Positions 27,014-36,236 of a DNA stretch of 64,000 bases are shown here, piece by piece (the stretch's first letter is position 1; the number at the start of each line of letters is the position of its first letter). Origin of the DNA: CAYQQQ01 sp964420125. Lineage in GTDB: Bacteria > Actinomycetota > Acidimicrobiia > Acidimicrobiales > Microtrichaceae. Made by a program: the position numbers and the translations under genes. The stretch spans positions 1-64,000 of the forward strand of contig CAYQQQ010000022.1 in assembly GCA_964420125.1 (NCBI GenBank). The letters run 5' to 3'. Below the pieces are notes generated by a model, which saw nothing but the letters and a program-made list of their open reading frames with translations, had not been told where the DNA came from and searched no databases.

Positions 27014-29385
27014 GCACGATCACCCCACCCGACTCCCCCACCGAGGCGGCGAGGCTCACCCCCCCGCCCTTCACCGGGGTGCCGCCCTCGCCGGCACCCC
27101 CCGTCGCGCCGGAGGTGCCCGGCACCACTTCCCACGACGGTCGGTTCCCGAACCCCGGGACCGACCGCCCGGGCGGTCCATCGCCCGCCCGGGGGCACCT
27201 CCGGCGCCTGCTCTGGGGACCGGCGGAGGATCCGCGCTGGGCGCGCCCGGCGTTGTGGGCGCTGCTCGGGCTGACCGCGGTGCTCTACGTGTGGAACCTG
27301 TCGGCTTCCGGCTGGGCCAACGCCTTCTACTCCGCAGCCGCCCAGGCGGGATCCGCGAGCTGGAAGGCGTTCTTCTACGGCTCCTCCGACGCCGCCAACT
27401 CGATCACGGTCGACAAGCCGCCCGCCTCGCTGTGGCCGATGGCGCTGTCGGTGCGCCTGTTCGGTCTGAGCTCGTGGTCGATCCTCCTTCCCCAGGCGCT
27501 GATGGGTGTGGCGTCGGTCGGGGTGCTCTACGCCGCCGTGAAGCGCCACTTCGGCGCCATGGCCGGCATGGTGGCCGGGGTGACCCTGGCGCTCACCCCG
27601 GTGGCCGCGCTGATGTTCCGCTTCAACAACCCCGACGCCCTGCTCACCCTGCTGCTGGTGGTGGCCGCCTGGACCACCCTGAGGGCGATCGAGGACGGAC
27701 GGCTGCGGTGGTTCGTCGCCACCGGCCTGCTCGTGGGGTTCGGCTTCCTGACCAAGCAGCTCCAGGTGCTGCTCGTCGTTCCCGGCTTCGCCCTGGCGGG
27801 GCTCGTGGCCGGCCACGGCAACCTGTGGGCCCGCACCCGCGGCCTGCTGGTCGCCGGGGTCTCGATGCTGCTGGGCGCCGGCTGGTGGGTCGCGGTGGTC
27901 GAGCTCGTTCCCGAGAGCTGGCGCCCCTACATCGGCGGCTCGCAGGAGAACAGCTTCCTCGAGCTCACCTTCGGCTACAACGGCCTGGGCCGCATCACCG
28001 GCGACGAGGTGGGCAGCGTGGGAGGCGCTCCCACGGGGGGCGGGCCCGCGGGCGCGCTCACCCCCGGAGGCGCCGGCCTTGCCGGCGGCGGCACTCCCGG
28101 TGGCGGGGGACCCGGTGGCGGCTGGGGCCAGACCGGGTGGTCGCGCCTGTTCGACGGCTCGCTCGGCGGTCAGATCGCCTGGCTGATCCCGGCCGCGCTG
28201 GTCCTGGCAGCCGTCGGCCTGTGGTGGCTCCGGCGACAGCGACGCACCGACCTGCAGCGGGCATCGATCCTCGTGTGGACGAGCTGGCTGCTGGTCACCG
28301 CCGCCGTGTTCAGCTTCATGGGGGGCATCTTCCACGAGTACTACACCGTGGCCCTGGCCCCGGCGATCGCCGCGCTGGTCGGCCTCGGCGCCGCCATGAT
28401 CTGGCAGCGCCGCGACACGTGGTCGGCCGCCGCAGTGGCGGCCGGGGTCACCGCGCTCACCGGCTGGTGGGCGGTGGAGCTGCTGGGGCGGGCCGAGGAC
28501 TGGAACCCGTGGCTGGCACCCGTCGTGGGGGTGCTCGCTGCGCTGGGCGCCCTGGGGTTCGCAGCGGTGGCCGTGCTCCGCCGTCGCGGCGAGGCGATCC
28601 CCTCGGCGGCGTTCGCGACGCTGGGAGGTCTCGCCCTGGTGGCCGGGCTCGCCGGGCCGACCGCCTGGACGCTGCAGACCGTCGCCACGCCCCATCAGGG
28701 CGGCATCGTGCTGGCGGGCCCGCTCGACGGTGCCATGGGCCCCGGCGGTGGCAGGCTCGGCGGGCCGCCCGGTGGTGCGAACGCGCCGGCGGGTGCCGAC
28801 GGCCAGACGGGTGCCGACGGCCAGGCCGCGCCCGCGCCCAACGGCCAGACAGGTTCGGGCCAACGCCCCGGCAACGGTCAGCTCACCCCGCCCCAGGGGT
28901 TGGCCCCGGGTTCCGGGCAGCTGCCACCTCTGCCCGGCGGCGCAGGAGGCACCGCCCAGGGACCCGGCGGCACCGCCCAGGGACCCGGCGGCGGCGCAGG
29001 AGGCCCGGGCGGGCTTCTCGGCGCCACCGAGCCGTCCGAGGAGGTCCAGCAGCTGCTCATCGACGGCGCCGAGGACTACGAGTGGGTGGCCGCCACCGTC
29101 GGCGCCAACAACGCCGCCGGCTTCCAGCTGGCCACGGAGCTCCCGGTGATGCCCATCGGAGGGTTCAACGGCTCCGACCCGTCACCCACGCTGGAGGAGT
29201 TCCAGCAGCTCGTGGCCGAGGGCAAGGTCCACTGGTTCATCTCCACCGGGGGCGGATTCGCCGGCCAGCGCGGCGGCAGCGCCGCCGGCGACGACATCGA
29301 CGCCTGGGTGACGGAGAGCTTCGAGCAGGTGAGCGTCGACGGCACGGTGATGTACGACCTCACCGAGCCGACGGACGGCGACTGA
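27010..29385 (+). CDS. GT39/ArnT-like membrane glycosyltransferase
   Basis: A 791-aa polytopic protein of the actinobacterial PMT/ArnT-like group, which transfers a sugar from a polyprenyl-phosphate donor on the outer face of the membrane. The N-terminus is a Pro-rich cytoplasmic tail (about 75 aa), then about a dozen membrane helices begin at about residue 80. Family motifs include WANAFYSAAAQAGSASW, ITVDKPPASLWPM and MFRFNNPDALLTL. A Gly/Pro-rich loop (about 336-375) and a long Gly/Gln/Pro-rich linker (about 575-670) precede a soluble C-terminal domain (ATVGANNAAGFQLAT). It is coupled to the GT2-GtrA gene, its likely donor supplier. Confidence 0.92.
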   Translation: MSTITPPDSPTEAARLTPPPFTGVPPSPAPPVAPEVPGTTSHDGRFPNPGTDRPGGPSPARGHLRRLLWGPAEDPRWARPALWALLGLTAVLYVWNLSASGWANAFYSAAAQAGSASWKAFFYGSSDAANSITVDKPPASLWPMALSVRLFGLSSWSILLPQALMGVASVGVLYAAVKRHFGAMAGMVAGVTLALTPVAALMFRFNNPDALLTLLLVVAAWTTLRAIEDGRLRWFVATGLLVGFGFLTKQLQVLLVVPGFALAGLVAGHGNLWARTRGLLVAGVSMLLGAGWWVAVVELVPESWRPYIGGSQENSFLELTFGYNGLGRITGDEVGSVGGAPTGGGPAGALTPGGAGLAGGGTPGGGGPGGGWGQTGWSRLFDGSLGGQIAWLIPAALVLAAVGLWWLRRQRRTDLQRASILVWTSWLLVTAAVFSFMGGIFHEYYTVALAPAIAALVGLGAAMIWQRRDTWSAAAVAAGVTALTGWWAVELLGRAEDWNPWLAPVVGVLAALGALGFAAVAVLRRRGEAIPSAAFATLGGLALVAGLAGPTAWTLQTVATPHQGGIVLAGPLDGAMGPGGGRLGGPPGGANAPAGADGQTGADGQAAPAPNGQTGSGQRPGNGQLTPPQGLAPGSGQLPPLPGGAGGTAQGPGGTAQGPGGGAGGPGGLLGATEPSEEVQQLLIDGAEDYEWVAATVGANNAAGFQLATELPVMPIGGFNGSDPSPTLEEFQQLVAEGKVHWFISTGGGFAGQRGGSAAGDDIDAWVTESFEQVSVDGTVMYDLTEPTDGD

Positions 29386-29404
29386 GCGCCGACGGGGACG
29401 CCCA

Positions 29405-29418
29405 GCCCCTGGTGGGGC
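29405..29418. terminator. Short hairpin between convergent genes
   Basis: GCCCC-TGGT-GGGGC in the 46-bp spacer between the glycosyltransferase stop and the lipoprotein stop. It could terminate both transcripts. Confidence 0.35.
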
Positions 29419-29431
29419 CGGACGGGACCCC

Positions 29432-30673
29432 TTACCCCTGGTGGAGGGCCACCGGCACCGTCGCCACGAAGTAGGTGCCCCGCACCGGCGCGGTGGCGAC
29501 GGCACGGTCGTAGTAGCCCACCCCCAGGAGGCCCGGCTCGGAGAACGCCGGCTGGGCGGTGGCGGCATAGCAGTTGTACTCCGTGCCCCCGACGGCATCC
29601 TGGCACCCCTCGATGGCGACTGGGCTCGGCTCGCTCCACGGCCCCTGTGGACTCGCCGACACCCTCACCTCGAGCTCTGTCGAGCGCACGGGCCACGGGC
29701 TGTACACCATGACGTAGCCGCCGAGCGAGGGATCTCGCACCACCGACACCGACCCGGCGGGGAACCGCCGCGTCAGCTCGGCCGACGGCAGCTCCAGAGG
29801 CGCCGGGTCGGCCACGATGAGCGGCTGCCAGGACCCGTCGTGGGACCAGACGCGGTAGGCGGAGGGGTCGTGCACCTCCTCGAGGCCGACCTGGGCGACG
29901 TAGCAGGGGCCGTACTCGGTCGGCCATCCACCCTCCATGGGCGCATCGCAGGAGTAGACGTAGGCGTCGTGGTCGTCGCCGAGGGTGGCGGCCAGACCGA
30001 AGCCTCGGCGGGGGAACAGGCGCTGGTTGAGGATGCGGGCCGTGACGGGCTCACCGACGGGCGGATGTGCCGGGTCGTACCAGAGCTCCGCCACGGACAT
30101 GCCGACCCCTGTGCCGCGGGCCGCATCGCCGAGGCAGATGTTCTCCAGCCACACGACGATGCGGTCGAGGCCTCCCACGCGGTAGGTCACCGCCGACGCC
30201 GGCCACATGCCGCTCACCGGGATGTCGGCGGGGCAGCCCGGGAAGTCGGCGGTGGGGGTGGCGAACGCGACGGGGCTGCCCGAGGGATCCATGTGGTCCT
30301 GGGTGACGGTCGGCTGGCCGGCGGGAGCCCAGGCGGCGGTGCCGATCACGAAGAACCTCAACCCGCCGTCGGGCTCGGTGATCGCCGTGTCGCCGAAGAG
30401 CCACATGATCGAGCCGTCGGAGAGCTCCACGCTGATGCCGGCGTCGCGGTCGAGCTGGTCCAAGGGGCTGCCCGCAGCGGGGCCCACCGGCGTGGGAGGC
30501 GCCACCGACTCGCCCACCTCCACGGCGACGCCCGGCGACCGACGCTCGGGCCGCGTCGTGGTGTCGGCCGCCGAGCGCTCGCCTCCGCAGCCCGCCGCGA
30601 CGGCCAGCAGCACGGCGACCACGCACCACGCGGCCGCCGGGCAGCGGCTCAACCGGCGTCGGTCATCGACCAT
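29432..30673 (-). CDS. Predicted lipoprotein, DUF4185/DUF5005-like
   Basis: A 413-aa exported protein with a basic start (MVDDRRRLSR), a hydrophobic segment and the lipobox VAAGC. The mature part opens with the pattern AGISVELSDGSIMWLFGDTAI and later SVVRDPSLGGYVMVYSPWPVRS and SASPQGPWSEP, which resembles DUF4185/DUF5005 beta-propeller proteins related to glycoside hydrolases. Catalytic residues cannot be assigned. The ATG at 30673 lies inside the 3' end of the upstream secreted protein gene (25-bp overlap), so the two are probably co-transcribed. Confidence 0.85.
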   Translation of the reverse strand: MVDDRRRLSRCPAAAWCVVAVLLAVAAGCGGERSAADTTTRPERRSPGVAVEVGESVAPPTPVGPAAGSPLDQLDRDAGISVELSDGSIMWLFGDTAITEPDGGLRFFVIGTAAWAPAGQPTVTQDHMDPSGSPVAFATPTADFPGCPADIPVSGMWPASAVTYRVGGLDRIVVWLENICLGDAARGTGVGMSVAELWYDPAHPPVGEPVTARILNQRLFPRRGFGLAATLGDDHDAYVYSCDAPMEGGWPTEYGPCYVAQVGLEEVHDPSAYRVWSHDGSWQPLIVADPAPLELPSAELTRRFPAGSVSVVRDPSLGGYVMVYSPWPVRSTELEVRVSASPQGPWSEPSPVAIEGCQDAVGGTEYNCYAATAQPAFSEPGLLGVGYYDRAVATAPVRGTYFVATVPVALHQG

Positions 30674-33600
30674 CGCACACTGTACGGTGCGAGGCGCGAG
30701 GTGAACCAAGAGCTCCTGCCGGACACGGTGGAGCCGTCGACGGACACCGGACCGAGCACGGGCGTGCTCTGGTGCAGTCGGGTCGAGGGATCCCTGACGG
30801 TCACCGATCCGGTGAAGATCGAGGTGCCCCACAGACGCCGCACCGAGATGCGCACGGTGGCGTCGCCACCTGCGGCACCGGGGACGGTGCCGACCGCGTC
30901 GGCCCTGGTGACCTGGCCCTTCGAACGCCGGATCGTGACGTCGCCGTCGAGCCCGGCGTCGTAGCCGGCCTTGATCGCACCGCTGAAGTCGAGGGTGACG
31001 TGGTCACCGGAGGGCGCCGGAGGGGTGACGAGCAACGTGTGGGTGACCGTGGTCGTGTTGCCGGCGAGGTCCGTGGCCGTCACGGTCAGGGACCTCGTGG
31101 AAGGGACCGAGGTGTCGATCGCCGCCCCGTCGGCGACGTCGCCCACGCAGCTCTCGATCCCCGACAGTGCGTCGTCGCAGGTGTAGGAGGCCGACACCGG
31201 CGTCCCCTGCTCGACCGACGCCCCGTCCGCCGGCGAGGCGATCGTCACCGTCGGATCGGTGAGGTCGACCTTCACCTCCACGGTGCCCGAGGTGGAGTTG
31301 CCTGCCTCGTCGATCGCCTCGTAGGGCAGGGTCGTGACCCCTTCGGCCTCGACGGTCACCGCCAGCGGCGACTCGGTGCCGCTCTGGTCCCCGAGGCTCA
31401 GCGAGGCCAGTCCGGAGCCGCCCTCTTCGTCGGAAGCCTCCAGCGTGACGGTGGCCGCCTGGTTGACCCAGCCGGCATCGTTCGGGGTGGGGCTGACGGT
31501 CGTGGTCGCCTGGGGCGCGGTCTCGTCGGAGGGCTGACCGCAGTCGAGGACGAGCTCGACGTCCAACACCGGCGGCGGCACCTCGTACACGGGCGACTCC
31601 GCCGTCGGGTTCTCGGCGTCGCCGACGGCGTGGCAGCCCTCCATGGAGGCGGTGACCTTGTAGAACCCGGCGGTGACCTCCCAGCCGAAATGGCCCGTGG
31701 CGTCGGTCTGGTCGGGGTTGTCCCGGTTGAGCGGGCTCATGATGTCCGAGCCGTCGGGGACGACCTCGAAGGGACCCAGCGCGCTGGTCGATCGCAGCAG
31801 CGTGACCGTCGCCCCCACGATCGGGTTGCCCTCGGTGTCGAACACGAAGCCGGACGGGTCGATGTAGACGTCGATCTCCGCCAGGAGGTCGTCCCCCTCG
31901 GGGCAGTCGACAGCGATCGTCAGCACCCCTTGTCCGGCACGATCGGGATCGCTCGGCAGGGATGCGGTGTACGTCCCCGCCGGATCCTCGGTGAGGGTCC
32001 CCGCCGCGTCGCCGTCGGTGCCGGGGAAGTCGAGCGACCAGGTCGCCGAGGTCGCGCCGGGGCAGGCGTCCACGCTCAGCGGGGTCGGCTGACCGAAGTA
32101 GATCGGGGCGTCCGCATCGCCGTCGTCCGACCCGCTCACGTGGCCGACCGTGACGCCCGGGGGCACCGGCCGCGGCGTGTGGAAGTAGATGTCCACGCCG
32201 GTGACGTGGCCTTGGCCCACGACGTCGGCGGAGGTCTGCACCCGGGTCTGTTGACCGGGCCCGTAGACGGTCACGGTGTAGAGCCCGTCCACCAGGCCGC
32301 CGATGACGTAGGCACCGGCGAGGTCCGTCTGGCCGGAGCGGCAGTCGAAGGTGGTCTGCTGGCAGGCCCAGACCGTGGCGAACGCCATCGGTTGGCCGCC
32401 GTCGTCGAAGACGCGGCCGCTGATGGCACCGGTGGTGATCGGCAGCTGGAAGTCGATGCCCTCCGTGGCGACGCCCCCGCTGACCTCCACCCCGGTTCGT
32501 GTGGAGGTGACGAGGTAGTTCACGGAGCTGCGGGCGGTGACGTCATAGGTCCCGTCCGGCAGGTTCGGGATGTCGTAGGTGCCGCTGTAGCCGTAGCCGC
32601 TGAAGCACAGGTCGCCGTCGCACGCCTGCAGCGAGGCGCCGATCGGGACGTCGTTGAGGTCGGTGACCGTGCCCTCGATCGAGCCGGAGCCGAAGTCCAC
32701 GGGCAGGGTGAGGTCGACACCCGTGAGATCCGCCGCCTCGGTGACCGTGGCCTCGGCGGAGGCGCTGCGGTTGGAGTTGAGGCCGCTGGCGGTCACCCGA
32801 TAGTCGCCGTCGGGAAGGTCCGCGCGGAGGTAGTTCCCGTCGGGATCGGTGGAGCCGTAGTAGTAGGCGCTGCACCCCCCGGACCCGTTCACGGCGCAGA
32901 CGTTCAGGCTCGATCCGGCGACGGGGTCGCCGCCGGCGTCGCGCACGGTGCCGGCGATCGAGCCCTCGCCCGGTGCCAGCGGCATCTCCAGGGTGACCTC
33001 GGTGGCCTCACCGTCGGTGACGGTGGCGACGACCGAGCTGCTGGTGCCACCGCCGTAGCCGTACACCACGTAGGTGCCCCCCGGCAGGAGGCCGAGGGTG
33101 CCGCTGCCCGCTGGCGCCTGGGCGTGCCGGCACGAGGAGGCGCTAGTCGGCCCGCTCGTGTAGCAGGTCGACAGCGACGCCTCGATCGGCTCGCCGTGGA
33201 CGTCGACGACGTTCACCTCGATCGAGCCGGACCCCACGTCGATGGGCACGACCAGATCGGCACCGGTGACCTCACCGCCGTCGGTCACGTCGACGAGCAG
33301 GTTCGTGGACGGGAGGGAGACCCCCGCCATGTTGACCACGAGCCTCCAGGTGCCGTCGCCGAGGTACCCCAACCGGTACTCGCCCGACTCGTCGGCGGTG
33401 GCGTAGCCGCCGATCTGGCAGTACGGCCCACCGTCGATCTTGCACGCCGAGACCTGGGCTCCGGGCAGCGGATCCCCATCGGCGTCGGTGACCGACCCGC
33501 TGATCCTGCCGGTCGGGAGCCTCGAGTCGTCGAGGGCGAGCTCGACATCGGTGACGGACTGGTCACCGGACACGGTCACGTCGACGGTCCCGCTGAGGGT

Positions 33601-35103
33601 GTGCCAGCCGTAGTAGGCGCTGACGCTGATCGTGTAGTCGCCGTCGGCCGGCGCCGGAAAGGTGAAGGCCGTGGGGCTGTAGGCGTAGCTGCAGCCGATC
33701 GGGCCGCACACGTGGAAGCTGGCGTAGCCCTCCAGCGGTGCGCCGTCGAGGGTGACCTGGCCGCTGATGGTGGCGGTGCCGTCCGCGGTGAAGGTGAGGC
33801 CCGACCAGCGACCGACGCCGTCGAGGGCGGTCTCGTGCGCGACGGCGAAGCAGGATGTCAGGGTTGCGCAGGTGCCGGGGAACCGGTCCGCGGCATAGGG
33901 GATGACGACCGACGCCTCGCCGTCCTCGTCGGCGGTCACCGTGGTCCCGGGACACGTCTGCAGATGGTCGTCTCGGATGGCGATGGCGGTCGGGAACTGG
34001 CAGAGGCCGAGGTTCACCTCGCGGCCCGGCCGGAAGCCGCCGCCGGAGATGGTGACGGTGTCGTCCCACGACGGGTGCTCCGGTGCGACCGTCAGGGTCG
34101 CACCCCGGTAGCCGATCGGACCGCTGGCCGCCCCCGGCTCGGCGAGGGGGACGTCGACATCGGCGAGGACGGCGCCGTCGGCGACGTCGACCCCGACGGT
34201 GTTGGCGTCGATCGTGCCGAAGGAGAAGCTCGAGCCGGAGCCCGAGGAGAGTCCGGAGCCGAAGGACATCCCCGATCCACCCGTGCCGAAGGAGAGGTCG
34301 GACCCCGCGTTCGGCGCGGCGCTCACCGCGTAGGTGCCCGCGGAGAGCGATCCGAACTGGAACGCACCGTCGTCGACCGCGGTCGAGACGCAGTCGGGGC
34401 TCCCCGGGAAGGACATCCCCGACCCACCCGTGCCCCCGCCGAAGGACATGCCGGAACCGGAGCCGAACGACATGCCCGAACCGAAGGACATGCCGGAGCC
34501 CAGGGGGACGTCGTCGCCGTTGCACACCGACACGGTGTGGGGGGTCACCAGCGGGGTTCCCGTGAGGTCGTCGACGACGTGACCGCCCACCGACGCCGTG
34601 CCGCCCCGGGCGAGGGTGAGGGCAGCCTGGGCGACCGAGACCAGGGGATCGCCCTCGAAGGCGACCAGGCTGCAGGCGCCGTAGTACAGCCAGGAGGTGA
34701 GCCCGCACTTGCCCTGGAGGGTGACCTCGAGCTCCGCGGGGATCGCGTAGTCGGCCGTTGCCGTGCCGTCGGGCTCGATCGCGACCGCGGTGCGGGGCGT
34801 GCAGCCCTGGTCGTCGGGTGCGCCGGCACCGCCGAAGAGGAACAGGTCGTCGAGGCAGATGGCCAGCTCCACCGGGATGGTCGGGTCGAACCCCGAGAGC
34901 TGCGCCTGGACGGTGTCGCCGGGGTGGGCGGCACCTCCACCGAGGACCTCCACCGACAGCTGGCGCTGCGGTGGGTCGACGGCCTCCTCAGGAGCTCCCT
35001 CGGGGGCCTCCTCGGCAGCGACGGGCCTCCCGGCCGACAGGGTGGTGGCGACGAGCGCCAGGGTCATGCACAGCAGCGCCACGCGCCGAACAGCGAACCG
35101 CAT
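30649..35103 (-). CDS. Large secreted repeat protein with carboxypeptidase-regulatory/Cna-B-like domains
   Basis: A 1484-aa secreted protein with signal peptide (residues 1-30, ending PVAA). Layout: a neocarzinostatin-like domain (about 47-165), a first Cna-B-like unit whose Cys194-Cys238 loop holds GSGMSFG repeats, a second neocarzinostatin-like domain (near 340, LTVAPEHPSWDDTVTISGGGF), then at least six units beginning GxIxGxVxDxxGxPxxGAxVxxC, an SpaA-like unit (SGFVFDTEGNPIVGATVTLL), Ig-like domains (DLTDPTVTIASPADGASV) and a beta-rich C-terminus. Most repeat units carry a pair of cysteines. There is no LPxTG or C-terminal membrane anchor. It is probably a surface or matrix adhesin-type protein. 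Confidence 0.9.
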   Translation of the reverse strand: MRFAVRRVALLCMTLALVATTLSAGRPVAAEEAPEGAPEEAVDPPQRQLSVEVLGGGAAHPGDTVQAQLSGFDPTIPVELAICLDDLFLFGGAGAPDDQGCTPRTAVAIEPDGTATADYAIPAELEVTLQGKCGLTSWLYYGACSLVAFEGDPLVSVAQAALTLARGGTASVGGHVVDDLTGTPLVTPHTVSVCNGDDVPLGSGMSFGSGMSFGSGSGMSFGGGTGGSGMSFPGSPDCVSTAVDDGAFQFGSLSAGTYAVSAAPNAGSDLSFGTGGSGMSFGSGLSSGSGSSFSFGTIDANTVGVDVADGAVLADVDVPLAEPGAASGPIGYRGATLTVAPEHPSWDDTVTISGGGFRPGREVNLGLCQFPTAIAIRDDHLQTCPGTTVTADEDGEASVVIPYAADRFPGTCATLTSCFAVAHETALDGVGRWSGLTFTADGTATISGQVTLDGAPLEGYASFHVCGPIGCSYAYSPTAFTFPAPADGDYTISVSAYYGWHTLSGTVDVTVSGDQSVTDVELALDDSRLPTGRISGSVTDADGDPLPGAQVSACKIDGGPYCQIGGYATADESGEYRLGYLGDGTWRLVVNMAGVSLPSTNLLVDVTDGGEVTGADLVVPIDVGSGSIEVNVVDVHGEPIEASLSTCYTSGPTSASSCRHAQAPAGSGTLGLLPGGTYVVYGYGGGTSSSVVATVTDGEATEVTLEMPLAPGEGSIAGTVRDAGGDPVAGSSLNVCAVNGSGGCSAYYYGSTDPDGNYLRADLPDGDYRVTASGLNSNRSASAEATVTEAADLTGVDLTLPVDFGSGSIEGTVTDLNDVPIGASLQACDGDLCFSGYGYSGTYDIPNLPDGTYDVTARSSVNYLVTSTRTGVEVSGGVATEGIDFQLPITTGAISGRVFDDGGQPMAFATVWACQQTTFDCRSGQTDLAGAYVIGGLVDGLYTVTVYGPGQQTRVQTSADVVGQGHVTGVDIYFHTPRPVPPGVTVGHVSGSDDGDADAPIYFGQPTPLSVDACPGATSATWSLDFPGTDGDAAGTLTEDPAGTYTASLPSDPDRAGQGVLTIAVDCPEGDDLLAEIDVYIDPSGFVFDTEGNPIVGATVTLLRSTSALGPFEVVPDGSDIMSPLNRDNPDQTDATGHFGWEVTAGFYKVTASMEGCHAVGDAENPTAESPVYEVPPPVLDVELVLDCGQPSDETAPQATTTVSPTPNDAGWVNQAATVTLEASDEEGGSGLASLSLGDQSGTESPLAVTVEAEGVTTLPYEAIDEAGNSTSGTVEVKVDLTDPTVTIASPADGASVEQGTPVSASYTCDDALSGIESCVGDVADGAAIDTSVPSTRSLTVTATDLAGNTTTVTHTLLVTPPAPSGDHVTLDFSGAIKAGYDAGLDGDVTIRRSKGQVTRADAVGTVPGAAGGDATVRISVRRLWGTSIFTGSVTVRDPSTRLHQSTPVLGPVSVDGSTVSGRSSWFTSRLAPYSVRWSMTDAG
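34216..34299 (-). repeat. Second Gly/Ser/Met/Phe repeat block in the secreted protein
   Basis: Encodes residues about 269-296 with units such as GSGMSFG, SGSGS and SFSFG. It is a degenerate continuation of the block at 34402-34500. Confidence 0.75.
34402..34500 (-). repeat. GSGMSFG repeat block in the secreted protein
   Basis: Encodes residues about 202-234: four MSF units separated by Gly/Ser, between Cys194 and Cys238. At DNA level the unit is about 18-21 bp (plus strand gaaggacatgccgga type), so it can expand or contract in frame. Confidence 0.8.
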
Positions 35104-35144
35104 CGCAGGCTTCCTCTCTCCCGACTTCCCTCCGAGTGGGGGTC

Positions 35145-35150
35145 AGGCTA
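35145..35150 (-). promoter_or_regulatory. -10 box TAGCCT of the secreted protein gene
   Basis: TAGCCT on the minus strand, with a leader of about 35 nt containing GAGGAAG 7-8 nt before the ATG at 35103. This is a leadered promoter directly behind the tsaD terminator. Confidence 0.4.
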
Positions 35151-35154
35151 ACCC

Positions 35155-35188
35155 CGCGCCGGTTGCGACGCAACGACCTTCCGGCGCG
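35155..35188 (-). terminator. Terminator hairpin after tsaD
   Basis: An outer perfect 8-bp stem (CGCGCCGG 35155-35162 / CCGGCGCG 35181-35188) encloses an inner TTGCG-A-CGCAA hairpin. It begins 2 nt after the tsaD stop codon and ends just before the promoter of the secreted protein gene. Confidence 0.65.
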
Positions 35189-35189
35189 G

Positions 35190-36236
35190 TCAGAGCAGCC
35201 GGTCGCGGGGGTCCGCACCGGTGTCGAGCGGCGACGGGCCCAGCCGCTGCAGCCGGTACCAGCCGGCCGCTGCGATCATCGCCGCGTTGTCCGTGCACAT
35301 CGACCGGCTCGGGAGGAACCCCTGGATCCCGTCGTCGGCGCAGGCGCCGAGGAACTGCTCCCGCAGCAGCGAGTTGGCCGCCACGCCACCACCCAGCGCG
35401 AGCGCGGCCGCTCCCACCTCCCGGGCCGCCCGACGCGCCTTGGCGACCAGCACGTCGACCACCGCGGCCTGGAAGCTGGCGGCCACGTCCGCGGTCGACA
35501 CCTCCGGATGCTCGCGCACGTGGTTCACCACCGCCGTCTTCAGCCCGCTGAAGGAGAAGTCGAGCCCGTCGTCGAGCATCGCCCGGGGGAACGCCACCGC
35601 CTCGGGGTCGCCCTGCAGGGAGATCTGGTCGATGGCCGGCCCACCCGGATAGCCCAGCCCGAGGAAGCGGGCCACCTTGTCGAACGCCTCGCCCGCGGCG
35701 TCGTCGAGCGTCTGGCCGAGCAACCGGTACTCGCCGTGGTCGACCATCTCGATGAGCATCGTGTGCCCACCGGAGACCAGCAGCACCACCAGCGGGAACT
35801 GCAGCTCCGGCTCCTCCAGCAGCGCGGCGTAGAGGTGGGCCTCCAGGTGGTTGACCGCCACGAAGGGCAGCCCCCACGTGAGGGCGAGCGCCTTGGCGGC
35901 CGACACCCCCACGAGCAGCGCTCCGACCAGGCCGGGTCCCGTCGTGGCCGCGACCACGTCGAGGTCCTCGGCGTCGACGCCCGCTTCCACCATGGCCTGC
36001 GCCGTCACCGGGATGATCAGCTCGCTGTGGGCACGGCTGGCGATCTCGGGGACCACGCCCCCGTAGCGGGCGTGCAGGTCCACCTGGGACGACACCACCG
36101 AGGACAGGACCTCGCGCCCCCCGCGCACGCAGGCGGCCGCCGTCTCGTCGCAGCTGGTCTCGATGCCCAGCACCAGCAGCTCCCGCGGCGAGCTCCCCGA
36201 GAGGTCACCGGCAGTGCTCGGCTCCGCCCCGCTCAC
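35190..36236 (-). CDS. tsaD: tRNA N6-threonylcarbamoyladenosine synthase TsaD
   Basis: A 348-aa ASKHA-fold enzyme that, with TsaB and TsaE, transfers threonylcarbamoyl to A37 of ANN-decoding tRNAs. Visible are LGIETSCDETAAACV, the metal-binding HxxxH in NHLEAHLYA, VSGGHTMLI (phosphate binding) and the C-terminal Asp in MCTDNAAMIAAAG. The GTG at 36236 overlaps the rimI stop (GTGA). It is the last gene of udg-tsaE-tsaB-rimI-tsaD and is followed by a strong hairpin. Confidence 0.97.
   Translation of the reverse strand: MSGAEPSTAGDLSGSSPRELLVLGIETSCDETAAACVRGGREVLSSVVSSQVDLHARYGGVVPEIASRAHSELIIPVTAQAMVEAGVDAEDLDVVAATTGPGLVGALLVGVSAAKALALTWGLPFVAVNHLEAHLYAALLEEPELQFPLVVLLVSGGHTMLIEMVDHGEYRLLGQTLDDAAGEAFDKVARFLGLGYPGGPAIDQISLQGDPEAVAFPRAMLDDGLDFSFSGLKTAVVNHVREHPEVSTADVAASFQAAVVDVLVAKARRAAREVGAAALALGGGVAANSLLREQFLGACADDGIQGFLPSRSMCTDNAAMIAAAGWYRLQRLGPSPLDTGADPRDRLL

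Noticed and set aside
30772..35151. A plus-strand open frame of about 1459 codons
   Set aside because: It is antisense to the 1484-aa secreted protein, has no domain that I can recognise and arises from high GC; the minus-strand frame has a signal peptide and domain repeats.
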